Source: Succiniclasticum ruminis DSM 9236 (GTDB lineage Bacteria > Bacillota > Negativicutes > Acidaminococcales > Acidaminococcaceae). Taken from it: a stretch of DNA of 64,000 nt. Location: NCBI RefSeq assembly GCF_900112895.1, contig NZ_FONL01000001.1, forward strand, positions 366,888 through 430,887, in the 5' to 3' direction. A program made the translations under genes and the position numbers. Shown piece after piece: positions 1-8,281 of this stretch. Under the pieces are notes generated by a model. It ran no database searches, had not been told where the DNA came from, and saw only the letters and a list, made by a program, of their open reading frames with translations. Within the stretch, counting starts at the first letter, position 1. Each line of letters opens with the position of its first letter.

Positions 1-1979
1 GCACCATTACTGCTCATTGTATTAGAAATATTATCCCGTCTGTCAAGCACGTTGTCAATAATCAGATTAATCTCATGATTCTTGGTCGGCGCATAACCAG
101 CTGTTAGTGAAGTCAGGAAATAAGGTTTTGTTCTGTAGGAATCACTTGTAGATGGGCTCATCCAACGTCCTCCTACATAACTTCCGGTGAATGAAGTTCT
201 GAATTTGCCAATATGGTAATGGATTCCACCCGTAATCTGATATCTGCCAAACTTTTTCTGCCAGCCGATTTTTTTGTTATCAGGAGATTCTTTTTTATAT
301 TGGGGATTATGAATCGTAAAAGCTAAATTCCAATCCAAATGCTTCGACGCTTTTGCTTCAACACCCATTTCAAAGCCGGTATTTTTAAAATCTTCATTTG
401 TATATTTATAATCAATTACGGTACCATCAACACCTTTTACGGTATCAGCACTAATATTATCTTTTACTTTCATATGAAATAAAGTAGCTTTCCATGTATA
501 TTTACCATTTACTGCCTTATATCCTAATTCATAATGCGTTCCTTTTGCTGGTTTTAAATCAGGGTTTGGAGACCCCCCTAAAAGGCCTACCGGATACATT
601 TCACCAAAACTTGGCATAATAAAAGATTGCGCTGCTTTGGCAAATAAGCTTTTGTTTTCATCGAACTTATGCAAATATTGGAAAGAACCACTGAAATTAT
701 GATAATTCTGACCATTGAACGCACCGCCAGTCCAAGTTCCGCGACCGCCTAAAATAATACTGTCTTTCTTGCTAAATTTTTGATCCAATTGTACAAAAGC
801 TGAATATATGTTACGGCTTTTTTCGCCTTCTCCTGCTTCACCCTTGGCCAATACATCATCATATTTTTGATGTCTATAGTCTGTACCTACCGTTAATAGG
901 GATTTCTCACCAAATTTAAAGTCTTTTTGCAGATCAATTCCAAATTCTTTAGCTTTCTTTTGTGTTCTTCCTACAGGGCCTAAAACAACAGACGATGTCT
1001 TATAATTATCATATCCCCCATAACTGATATTATTTTGATTATACCAAATGTGACCTTTAAAATAATCGTCAGTATAATTCAATTGAATCAAATCTTCTTT
1101 AGTGTAGGTATTTCTCAAATTACGCATATCCTGTTTGTCTGCCCAGTCGCTTCGATAATCAACATAGCTTTCAAAATGGTTATAACCTATAGTTAGTTTA
1201 TCTGTAATATTGTAGCCAACGTCTAAACTCCTTTTATCATTTTTTATGAGGTTATAATCATAGGTTCCTGAATGATTGCCTGATTTTTTGTTTACTTTGT
1301 GTTCTACAACCGGTCTCGCCGAAATGCTCAGATCTTCAATCCGTCCCCAACGTTTAAAATCATAATTTACATGAAACTTATCATTTCCTACACCGACAGA
1401 AGCCTTACGCTGACCATAATTACCGGCGCCAACCGTCACATAATTACTCCCTTTTTTCTTGGTTATAATATTGACTACCCCGCCCATGGCTTCGGAACCA
1501 TACTGAATAGACCCGCCGCCTTTGATGATTTCAATTCGTTCAATAGACTCTGTAGGAATAGCATCAAAAACAAATTTGTTGTTTAAGTTAATCGGATTAC
1601 CATTAACCATAATCAAGGTTCCCTTACCAAAACCGCGGATATTAATATCCGATGTCATGGTGGTCATGGGAGCGCCTCCGGGGAAATAGTTGTTGACATC
1701 AATTCCATTTACAGCCCGTAAAGCATCAAAGGCATTAGTAGCACCAGAGTTGACAATTTGTTGGTGAGTTAAAACTTCAGTACTTGCAGGAACATCTACA
1801 TCTCTTTTTTCCGTACGGGTTGCGGTAATTACCATGGGGTTCAATTCAAAAGAACTCAACGCTTCATCCACTTCATCTTTTTCCGCCGCATATGCGCTTG
1901 CCCCACCGAATAGCGCCGGAACAATCGTACCGCAAATCAGTGCGGTCATCAGCATGCCTTTAGACATTTTTGTTTTCAT
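1..1979 (-). CDS. TonB-dependent outer-membrane receptor (3' end beyond window)
   Basis: At least 659 residues are visible on the minus strand; the C-terminal end lies outside the window. The start ATG (1977-1979) follows an AAAGGAG site. The N-terminus is a signal peptide (KGMLMTALICG...AYA) that recurs almost unchanged in three other receptors here. A plug domain follows: an ITATRTEK TonB-box-like stretch, then IRGFGKGTLIMVNG and GGVVNIITKK motifs, then a long beta-barrel. It probably imports a metal complex through TonB. Upstream at 2030-2064 is the shared 35-bp leader element. The preceding gene on the same strand encodes a DUF4198 protein, which hints at nickel or cobalt, but the substrate cannot be read from the sequence. 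Confidence 0.93.
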   Translation of the reverse strand, partial: MKTKMSKGMLMTALICGTIVPALFGGASAYAAEKDEVDEALSSFELNPMVITATRTEKRDVDVPASTEVLTHQQIVNSGATNAFDALRAVNGIDVNNYFPGGAPMTTMTSDINIRGFGKGTLIMVNGNPINLNNKFVFDAIPTESIERIEIIKGGGSIQYGSEAMGGVVNIITKKKGSNYVTVGAGNYGQRKASVGVGNDKFHVNYDFKRWGRIEDLSISARPVVEHKVNKKSGNHSGTYDYNLIKNDKRSLDVGYNITDKLTIGYNHFESYVDYRSDWADKQDMRNLRNTYTKEDLIQLNYTDDYFKGHIWYNQNNISYGGYDNYKTSSVVLGPVGRTQKKAKEFGIDLQKDFKFGEKSLLTVGTDYRHQKYDDVLAKGEAGEGEKSRNIYSAFVQLDQKFSKKDSIILGGRGTWTGGAFNGQNYHNFSGSFQYLHKFDENKSLFAKAAQSFIMPSFGEMYPVGLLGGSPNPDLKPAKGTHYELGYKAVNGKYTWKATLFHMKVKDNISADTVKGVDGTVIDYKYTNEDFKNTGFEMGVEAKASKHLDWNLAFTIHNPQYKKESPDNKKIGWQKKFGRYQITGGIHYHIGKFRTSFTGSYVGGRWMSPSTSDSYRTKPYFLTSLTAGYAPTKNHEINLIIDNVLDRRDNISNTMSSNG

Positions 1980-2029
1980 AAGAAAACTCCTTTCAAAAAA
2001 ATAATAGAAATACAATTTATTGAAAGCGC

Positions 2030-2064
2030 TTCCCGCAGCCAGTCTTTCATGGTCCCGCAGTACT
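2030..2064 (-). promoter_or_regulatory. Shared receptor leader element, copy 1
   Basis: This 35-bp block is present without indels ahead of four receptor genes. On the transcribed strand it reads AGTACTGCGGGACCATG then AAAGACTGGCTGCGGGAA. It can fold with CTGCGG pairing CTGCGG through two G-U wobbles and CCA pairing TGG. It also contains an ATG opening a short frame (MKDWLRE...) whose TGA overlaps the receptor ATG as ATGA. Whether it acts as RNA hairpin, leader peptide or protein-binding site is unknown. Confidence 0.75.
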
Positions 2065-2175
2065 GCACCTGCAACCAAAATATACGAATCGTGGGTGAAA
2101 CCTTATAAAAGATACCCCGATAATTTACTGACAGATAAACCTCAGGAGCTAAATCAGTTTATCTGCTTTTGTTAA

Positions 2176-2991
2176 TCACGGAACGCTGAATGTGAGAGAG
2201 GCAAAGTAGTTTTCCTGATTCACTTTCTCTTTCATCGCATCAGAAGCAGGTAATTCCAGTTTGGTTTTCACTACCCACACTCCCCAGTGGTCGATACGCA
2301 GCTTTGCGATTCCCTTTTCGTCTGTCGATACCGTACAGGATGCCGCGTCGTCGTTTGAATAGCCTTCATACATGGCATATACTTTCTTATGCTGCACCGG
2401 TTTGCCGTTAAACAACACTTTAAGAAGCATTTCGCCGCCCCGGTTGTTGGTAATCGCATAAGGATTGGTAAGGGGGATAATCTCAAGTTTGTGGCCGAAG
2501 GCATGGGACAGGTTATCCGCGTTTCCGGTTCCGGATAAAACCAAAGATTTGGCGAACTGCTGCGAATAAGTACTGCTCACAACATCCTTACGTCCTTCTT
2601 TAGTCCCTTTAACCAAAACCACCTTTCCGTTTTCTCTATAAGATGTGTTATACGCATCCCTCCGGGTAACAGCAATCACATACAGCCCTTCTTCTTTAAG
2701 GGAAAGTTGTTTAGCCGCAAAACCGGTTGTTTCCAAAGTAACATTTTCAGTTTTCGAGGAAGGCGACAATACAGTAATACTGGTGAAATCTTCCGCTTTC
2801 ACAAAGCTGTCTACCGGGAAGTGATGCCCCCAGCCCATATAGATTTTTGTTTTTGCGCCGGAGTGAACAGAAAAATCCGGTGTGTAGTCTGTGCAATTGA
2901 TCCACAGTGTATGTGCGCTTGCCGTTGCAGATAACGCTACACTAAAAAGCATAGACAACAGACAACTCTTTTGGGGAACAAAAAACTTCAT
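2176..2991 (-). CDS. Secreted DUF4198-type protein, putative nickel/cobalt-uptake accessory
   Basis: 271 residues with a clear signal peptide (cleavage near ...SATASA|HTLW). The mature start, AHTLWINCTDYTPDF followed by GWGHHFPVDSF, matches the DUF4198 pattern of periplasmic proteins often found beside nickel and cobalt transporters. His and Cys residues near the mature N-terminus could bind metal. It sits 196 bp upstream of a receptor gene on the same strand. The segment ahead of it holds a 10-bp perfect dyad (3040-3064) that may be an operator. Family assignment is from remembered motifs; the metal is inference. Confidence 0.72.
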   Translation of the reverse strand: MKFFVPQKSCLLSMLFSVALSATASAHTLWINCTDYTPDFSVHSGAKTKIYMGWGHHFPVDSFVKAEDFTSITVLSPSSKTENVTLETTGFAAKQLSLKEEGLYVIAVTRRDAYNTSYRENGKVVLVKGTKEGRKDVVSSTYSQQFAKSLVLSGTGNADNLSHAFGHKLEIIPLTNPYAITNNRGGEMLLKVLFNGKPVQHKKVYAMYEGYSNDDAASCTVSTDEKGIAKLRIDHWGVWVVKTKLELPASDAMKEKVNQENYFASLTFSVP

Positions 2992-3039
2992 TAAAATAAC
3001 CTCACAATACGGTCAATAACGGAGATATCAAAAGAATTT

Positions 3040-3064
3040 TTTAATAATAATTAGTATTATTAAA
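3040..3064. promoter_or_regulatory. AT-rich dyad, possible Fur-family operator
   Basis: TTTAATAATA, 5-nt spacer, TATTATTAAA: a perfect 10-bp inverted repeat ~50 bp upstream of the DUF4198 gene. Its AT-rich form resembles Fur-type boxes, and a similar dyad lies ahead of the nitrogenase-like D gene (16508-16525). About 3065-3280 holds no gene that I can support. Confidence 0.4.
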
Positions 3065-3283
3065 AATAATCTATTTCATAATAACATGTTTTTTCCATAA
3101 TGTAAACCAAAAATTTACTATAAATATGAAATAGCTAAAAATGAATATCGTACCTTATAACAATATAGTCCTAAATAATTATATTGTCATAAATTTAGCA
3201 ATTACGTTATTTCCTCTAATCCATTTACAAAGCACACTTCGATAAATATCGTCTTTTCAACATACCGTTTCTCATTCCCTGTC

Positions 3284-3482
3284 CAAAATCCGGGTGTAAA
3301 AACACCCGGATTTTTTTCGCGAAGCCGCATGGTTACTGAAGTTATGCCCTACGTACTCATTAATATATAATAGACAGGCGGTTTGCATCAGTAAGCATAA
3401 CCGCCAGACTGACAATTCAAACTGCCTGAGAGTGGGGTCATGGGGTTTTGCGTGAAAATCCGGGTCCTTGTTTTTGCCCCTT
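3284..3482 (-). ncRNA. Putative structured RNA, copy 1 (family unknown)
   Basis: About 200 bp that recur, diverged, at 54827-55050. Conserved blocks include GTACGTAGGGC, TTCACGCAA and CCCCATGACC. A hairpin covaries between copies: here GGCGGTT pairs AACCGCC (3377-3405), in copy 2 CGGTTAT pairs ATAACTG. The G-U wobble in copy 2 only pairs on the minus strand, which sets the direction. The element ends in a stem (3288-3311, ATCCGGGTGT/ACACCCGGAT) that could terminate. A minus-strand -10 (TATTATAC, 3490-3497) lies just upstream. I do not recognise the family; 6S RNA was considered, but the fold looks branched rather than rod-like. Confidence 0.5.
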
Positions 3483-3496
3483 TTATGCTGTATAAT
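3468..3496 (+). promoter_or_regulatory. Promoter of the orphan P-loop gene
   Basis: TTGTTT (3468-3473), 17-bp spacer, TATAAT (3491-3496). The near-palindromic GTATAATAC core also provides a minus-strand -10 for the structured RNA, so the two promoters overlap. The leader that follows contains an 8-bp hairpin (CGGGAGAA 3507-3514 / TTCTCCCG 3531-3538). Confidence 0.6.
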
Positions 3497-3569
3497 ACGG
3501 TTCTGTCGGGAGAATACCTTTCTCACGTGGTTCTCCCGCTATTTCTGTGCAGGAAAAGAGGTTCTGACT

Positions 3570-4994
3570 ATTAATACCAAACATTATGACAAAAACCAAA
3601 AACTCACCTTTCGCATTGTCGATTCCCCTATGGGCATCGGGAAAAGTTCCTCCTTACTGGACTATCTCCGGTTTGGAGCGTTCTATTTTAAAGATGAGTC
3701 TTATATTGAATCTTTGCGGCGTACCGGTTTATTTAACGATCTGCAGAAAGCCAGGTTTATCATCTTTGTATCAACCATCAGGGAACGGGACGAACGTTTC
3801 CTGCAGGAACTGAACGCGAAATGTCCGGGAGAGCCTCCTTACAACAAAAATATTTTGGATTTGATCCGCAGCGGCGAAAATATTGTCACAACGCAGTCTT
3901 TGTTTGGATTCTTCAATGATGAGACCATCGAGGCTTTCCGCAAAAGCGATTGTGTCTACCACGCTTTTTTTGATGAGATTCCTTCCCTATTCCGGGGAGT
4001 AATTGGCGGCGCGCAAAGACCGGATACTTTCGACGGCATCACCCGCTTTGGCACGGCCGATGTGCTGCTGATGCAGCAGGAACATATGATTGTGCAGAAA
4101 AACGGCATAGTGGAATTCAATCCGGATTGCGATTATAACCGCAAAAGCAAGGAGTATAAGGTTTTTGATGCGGTGAAAAATCTGAGCCGCAGCTGTACTT
4201 TGTACCCTTCCGGCGACAGAGATGGCCGGTTCACTTCCATTGTGGCCTTCGCAAAGCGGGAACTGTTTGCCTGCTTTAAGTTTTGCTGGTTCTTCTCTTA
4301 CCTGACCCGTGGCAGTATGCTCCACAAATATTGTCTGCTGAATGACATTAACATGGAGTACTGTCACATTAAAAGCAGGCTTATGATGAGGAATCCTGAT
4401 GGAGAATATACAGAGATATATCCGGAGGGAATGGAACGCCTTGTAATTCTGGACGACAAACTCTTTAATATGGAAAGCAGTTTATCCAAAGAATGGTATA
4501 AGCGGCTGCGTACCGATAAGACCGGCCGCGGTCTGAAAACGCTGAAGACACGTTTCCAGAACGCCTACGCGTTTATGCGGGCCCATGGTGTGCGCGGCAA
4601 CACGTTTATGTTTACTACGTTTAACGCATACAAAGATATGCTGCAGAGTGACGGCAAACACTATCCCACCCTGAAACGGTTTCTCCCCTGCAACACAAAA
4701 GCCACCAACGATTACAGTAACTGTACCGGCGTAGCTTATCTGTGCAATCGCTTTTTTGATGTGAACTGCACTAACTTTCTGTCGCAGCGGGCCAAAGAGC
4801 AAAACATCCCGGAGCTGGAGTTTGATAATGACAATTATGCGTTGTCCGAACTGCTGCAGTTTATCTGGCGCTCCAATGTGCGTGTAAAGGATTCGGACAA
4901 GCCCGTGTACGTGTGGGTGCCGGATAAACGAATGCGAAGGCTGCTTCAGGATTTCCGGCAAAGGGCGCTGGAATCTAAAGGAAAGAGTTTGTAA
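3570..4994 (+). CDS. P-loop NTPase of unknown function (helicase-like)
   Basis: About 474 residues from the chosen start. Near the N-terminus VDSPMGIGKSSSLL is a Walker A loop; HAFFDEIPSL further on looks like Walker B (DE). The arrangement resembles phage or plasmid replication helicases, but I cannot name a family. The frame stays open back to 3468, yet that lies inside the promoter -35, so translation must start later. The best ribosome site, AAAGAGG (3555-3561), is 8 nt before an ATT codon (3570) with a CTG at 3564; no in-frame ATG precedes the Walker A loop. A non-AUG start or a lost start codon is therefore likely. It is isolated on the plus strand. Confidence 0.6.
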   Translation: MNTKHYDKNQKLTFRIVDSPMGIGKSSSLLDYLRFGAFYFKDESYIESLRRTGLFNDLQKARFIIFVSTIRERDERFLQELNAKCPGEPPYNKNILDLIRSGENIVTTQSLFGFFNDETIEAFRKSDCVYHAFFDEIPSLFRGVIGGAQRPDTFDGITRFGTADVLLMQQEHMIVQKNGIVEFNPDCDYNRKSKEYKVFDAVKNLSRSCTLYPSGDRDGRFTSIVAFAKRELFACFKFCWFFSYLTRGSMLHKYCLLNDINMEYCHIKSRLMMRNPDGEYTEIYPEGMERLVILDDKLFNMESSLSKEWYKRLRTDKTGRGLKTLKTRFQNAYAFMRAHGVRGNTFMFTTFNAYKDMLQSDGKHYPTLKRFLPCNTKATNDYSNCTGVAYLCNRFFDVNCTNFLSQRAKEQNIPELEFDNDNYALSELLQFIWRSNVRVKDSDKPVYVWVPDKRMRRLLQDFRQRALESKGKSL

Positions 4995-5015
4995 AAGATA
5001 TAAAACGCAAAGAAA

Positions 5016-5039
5016 AAGCGGCGCAGGTATGCGCCGCTT
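5016..5039 (-). terminator. Rho-independent terminator of receptor 2
   Basis: AAGCGGCGCA, 4-nt loop, TGCGCCGCTT. On the minus strand the stem is followed by TTTTT, so it ends the receptor transcript; it may also stop the plus-strand gene that ends at 4994. Confidence 0.8.
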
Positions 5040-5102
5040 AAAAAGCAACTCTACGTTTAATTACGTTCTTATAATTTGCTGTGGTTATAACCAATCTTTT
5101 AT

Positions 5103-7085
5103 TTAAAAAGTATGGGTATAAGTCAGTCTCCAATTGAACGGTAATTCCAGGTTGCCATAAGGATTAGAATAATTCTTACGATCAAAAATGTTATTCAACG
5201 TTAAAGACAACGTATCATTTTTGGTAAATTTATAGTTAGTATGCCATGTTAAACGAGATTTTACAGGTATTTGAATTGGCTCAGGATACCACGGATTATT
5301 GGAAACCTGGTAACTTTCTCTATCCCCTAAATATTTATAAGAAAGAGTGCTCGTTAACTTTTCATTTCTGTATGTTAGATTAACTGCAGCATCAATACGT
5401 CCTGTACCATGCTGTTTAAAACGGGTCCACTCGCCAGGAACAATAATGTCTTGCTGTTTAGCCGTTGCACTATTTTCTTTTACTTGAGGATTACTATAAC
5501 CTAAAGCAGCGGAAAAATCCCAATGCTTATTAATCTTTTTCGTATATTCTACTTCAACACCCGTATTCCTAAATTTACCCGCATTGTATGGATGTATAGC
5601 GTCTGGATCCTTTGAATCCCATCCTCTTGGTGTCCAGCCTATTTTATTGTCAAAATCCATATGATATACAGACAATTTCAAACTGCTATCATTCCCTATT
5701 AATTTCTTGATTCCAGTCTCGTAGGTCCATCCTTTTTCTGGCTCCAGTGATCCAACAGCGTCTTTACCAAAATAGGCATCAACTGCAGGCATTTGGAAAG
5801 AACGACCAACATTAATGAACCAAGAAGTAGAATCATTAAATTTATAAAGTGTTTGAATTTGCGGGTTTAATACATTCTGATTCTCTTGCGGATCATCGAT
5901 GTGTTCACCTCTTAAACCCAAAGTGGTACTAAATTTGTCACTAAAATTATGAGTATATGACAAATATATTGCGTTGTTTGAACGGTGACCAATCTTAGAA
6001 TTATCAGTCAGGCTTTTATATTTTTCTCTTTTAAACGTATAACCAGTAATTAAGTTGTTCTTTCCAAAATCAAATTTTTTCTGAACATCAAAAATCAAAC
6101 CGTACATATCCGCATTAGAGCTTACTTCTTTTTGGCCTACATAGTCCCAACCGTCATACTTTAAGTAGTTGTAGCCTAACGTTGCTTTAATTCCGTTTCT
6201 TTTTCCTTCATAATGTAACCCAGTAGTAATTTGTTTATCTTTATATTTATAATGATAATCTTTTTCACTGCTTGCTTTAGGATGGTATTTATGACCACCG
6301 CGAGTGACCTCACTATCAGTGAACATAAAATTTGCACTTAACTCATCAGTGATATTAGCCGCAATAGCTGCTCTGTTTCGTGTACCTTTACCAACCCACC
6401 AGTCGGTGTCAGATCCAGTTGGATAATCGTTGCTATGCTTAAATTTATTTGCATATTCACGTTGGAAGCCTACGATAAACTTTGAATCCGAATATGTTAA
6501 CCCATAATCTTTGTAATAATTACCAACTGTTCCTCTAATTTTAAATTGTGATTTCCCTTCAGGGCGTTTAGTAATTACATTAACGACACCGCCAAGCGCT
6601 TCAGCCCCATATAACGTACCAGCCGCTCCTTTAACAATTTCAATCTGCTTGACCATATCAATAGGGACTGAATTCACAACATTATAATTTTTCAAATTCA
6701 TGGGAATGCCATCAACCAATACCAACGTACCACGATCAAACCCTCGAATTATTGTTCGGCCAGAACTAAAGCCGAAATTTTGACCTGCATCACCGTAACC
6801 GGTACTAGTTACACCTACTTGACTCTCAATTGCATCAAATACGTTTTTATAGCCAGCTTCCCGAATCTTCTGTTCCGTTACGACGGTAACAGTCGCAGGC
6901 GTATCCAGATCCTTGGTTTCCGTTCTCTGAGAAGTTACCACCATGGGGTCCAGAGTGAAAGCACTTAACGCATCCTTTTCTGCTTCTTTTTCCGCCGCAT
7001 AGGCACTGGTTCCGCCAAACAATACCGGAACGATCGTGCCGCAAATCAGAGCAGCCATTAACATACCTTTTCGACTTTGTTTCAT
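5103..7085 (-). CDS. TonB-dependent outer-membrane receptor
   Basis: 660 residues from the ATG at 7085, which has AAGGGAG 8 nt upstream. A longer frame back to 7148 would add 21 residues (MKDWLQETHT...), but that stretch is the shared leader element and would displace the signal peptide MKQSRKGMLMAALICG...AYA. After the signal comes a plug (VVTSQRTETKDL TonB-box region, IRGFDRGTLVLVDG, GGVVNVITKR) and a 22-strand-type barrel ending in F. Size and motifs resemble CirA/BtuB-like receptors for catecholates, haem or cobalamin; the substrate is unknown. A terminator follows at 5016-5039. Confidence 0.95.
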   Translation of the reverse strand: MKQSRKGMLMAALICGTIVPVLFGGTSAYAAEKEAEKDALSAFTLDPMVVTSQRTETKDLDTPATVTVVTEQKIREAGYKNVFDAIESQVGVTSTGYGDAGQNFGFSSGRTIIRGFDRGTLVLVDGIPMNLKNYNVVNSVPIDMVKQIEIVKGAAGTLYGAEALGGVVNVITKRPEGKSQFKIRGTVGNYYKDYGLTYSDSKFIVGFQREYANKFKHSNDYPTGSDTDWWVGKGTRNRAAIAANITDELSANFMFTDSEVTRGGHKYHPKASSEKDYHYKYKDKQITTGLHYEGKRNGIKATLGYNYLKYDGWDYVGQKEVSSNADMYGLIFDVQKKFDFGKNNLITGYTFKREKYKSLTDNSKIGHRSNNAIYLSYTHNFSDKFSTTLGLRGEHIDDPQENQNVLNPQIQTLYKFNDSTSWFINVGRSFQMPAVDAYFGKDAVGSLEPEKGWTYETGIKKLIGNDSSLKLSVYHMDFDNKIGWTPRGWDSKDPDAIHPYNAGKFRNTGVEVEYTKKINKHWDFSAALGYSNPQVKENSATAKQQDIIVPGEWTRFKQHGTGRIDAAVNLTYRNEKLTSTLSYKYLGDRESYQVSNNPWYPEPIQIPVKSRLTWHTNYKFTKNDTLSLTLNNIFDRKNYSNPYGNLELPFNWRLTYTHTF

Positions 7086-7127
7086 TTTTTTACACTCCCT
7101 TAATAAATATATATTTATTGTATGCGT

Positions 7128-7162
7128 TTCCTGCAGCCAGTCTTTCATGGTCCTGCAGTACT
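7128..7162 (-). promoter_or_regulatory. Shared receptor leader element, copy 2
   Basis: Differs from copy 1 at 2 of 35 positions. The transcribed strand reads AGTACTGCAGGACCATG then AAAGACTGGCTGCAGGAA. CTGCAG pairs CTGCAG and CCA pairs TGG around an 8-nt loop, with GA bulged. The embedded ATG frame here runs in frame into the receptor. Confidence 0.75.
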
Positions 7163-7260
7163 TTGCAGTGCAAACCGAAAAATGGTTTTCGTAAACCCCT
7201 TACAACTTTGCAAACATTTTGTTTCTATTTTTTCAGCAACAGACTGAACCCATAATCTTA

Positions 7261-7854
7261 TTACTTACTTAACAGCGACGCTTTCTGTGCCCCCGCTTCC
7301 GGCGCATTCATTTCCGTTACAAACTGCTGACAGATTTCATACATGGCTTCCGCAAAAGATTTTTCCGGAACCGGCACGAAGCCGGTTTTATTTTTTTTGG
7401 TCTCAATAATGCGGTTCTTATTGGTGAACACACGCATCTCCGTCACCGTATAGGTTTTCTCCGCCATGTTGTACTGCATATCCAGCAGACAGTACTGCAG
7501 TTTTTCCTTGCCTTTCAGCTTGGACGCATACTGCTCCTGCAGTTTTTTCAGTATTTTTTTATCGGTAAACAGTGTTTTTACGGTCGCACCCACCAGATTG
7601 GTATCCACAGCACCGTTTTTATCGGAAACATACCCCAGGGTACTCATGTCGTAAGCATATAAACCTAAATCATTTTCCAGAATCAGCGACCAGCGGGCGG
7701 CTTCCTTTTCTTCTTCGCTCATGGGCGGTTTAGTGCTGATGCTCCAGTCCATGGGATTTTCCGGCACTTCTTCCACCTGCCTGCGGGCAGCCAGAACGGA
7801 AGTCTGCAGTGTCAGTAAAAGGGATACCAGTAATAACAATGCAATCTTCTTCAA
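7261..7854 (-). CDS. Small secreted protein, surface-adhesin-E-like
   Basis: 197 residues with a signal peptide (MKKIALLLLVSLLLTLQTSVLA). The mature part starts Arg-rich, then RWSLILENDLGLYAYDMSTL with a later YCLLDMQYNMAEKTYTVTEMRVF segment. This pattern of short strands resembles surface-adhesin protein E domains, which are common as cell-envelope proteins in Negativicutes; the match is by eye and weak. It lies between a receptor gene and the divergent RND operon and has its own promoter at 7936-7964. Confidence 0.6.
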   Translation of the reverse strand: MKKIALLLLVSLLLTLQTSVLAARRQVEEVPENPMDWSISTKPPMSEEEKEAARWSLILENDLGLYAYDMSTLGYVSDKNGAVDTNLVGATVKTLFTDKKILKKLQEQYASKLKGKEKLQYCLLDMQYNMAEKTYTVTEMRVFTNKNRIIETKKNKTGFVPVPEKSFAEAMYEICQQFVTEMNAPEAGAQKASLLSK

Positions 7855-7935
7855 AGCTTTCCTCCAAATTTTAAAATGAAATATAATTCAGCAAAGAATT
7901 TAAATGATAATATTTCTTATTAAATTCCATTACAT

Positions 7936-7964
7936 ATTAAACTACAAAATTGTCAGCTTGTCAA
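7936..7964 (-). promoter_or_regulatory. Promoter of the small secreted protein gene
   Basis: Minus strand TTGACA (7959-7964), 17-bp spacer, TTTAAT (7936-7941). A 19-bp reading ending at TAATAT is also possible but lacks a good dyad. The 430-bp gap 7855-8281 holds only this and the divergent promoter at 8101. Confidence 0.5.
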
Positions 7965-8100
7965 ATATATTTCACATTTCCACAAACCGTCTCTATATTT
8001 TTCAAAAACTCAATTATAGCAATTAAAATCATAAGATTTAAAATAAATACTTTTTATATCATCTTTCGGCAAAAATGATTGCGAAAGAGACTGACCGTTC

Positions 8101-8129
8101 TTCCATATTCGTGCAAAGGATGATATAAT
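8101..8129 (+). promoter_or_regulatory. Likely promoter of the RND efflux operon
   Basis: TTCCAT (8101-8106), 17-bp spacer, TATAAT (8124-8129), about 150 bp ahead of the membrane-fusion gene. The -35 is weak. Confidence 0.45.
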
Positions 8130-8281
8130 TTAGAAAATCTTAATAAGAATTTTTATTTTTAACAAATAATCTTAATTGTTTTTCATTCTGAGTTTTAAGT
8201 TTAAGTGCTAGTGAAATGCGATAATGAATTGTATTTCATTCTTTCCTGTATACATTACAAGGGTGCATTACGGAGAGTACC

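Noticed and set aside
1980..2110. Cobalamin riboswitch ahead of the receptor genes
   Set aside because: The leaders lack the B12-box and the conserved core segments, and the shared part is only 35 bp, far too short.
3272..3526. Minus-strand open frame of 84 codons
   Set aside because: It covers the putative structured RNA and its promoter; the second RNA copy does not keep the frame.
7086..7148. N-terminal extension MKDWLQE... of receptor 2
   Set aside because: It is the shared leader element read in frame; a good ribosome site and signal peptide start at 7085.
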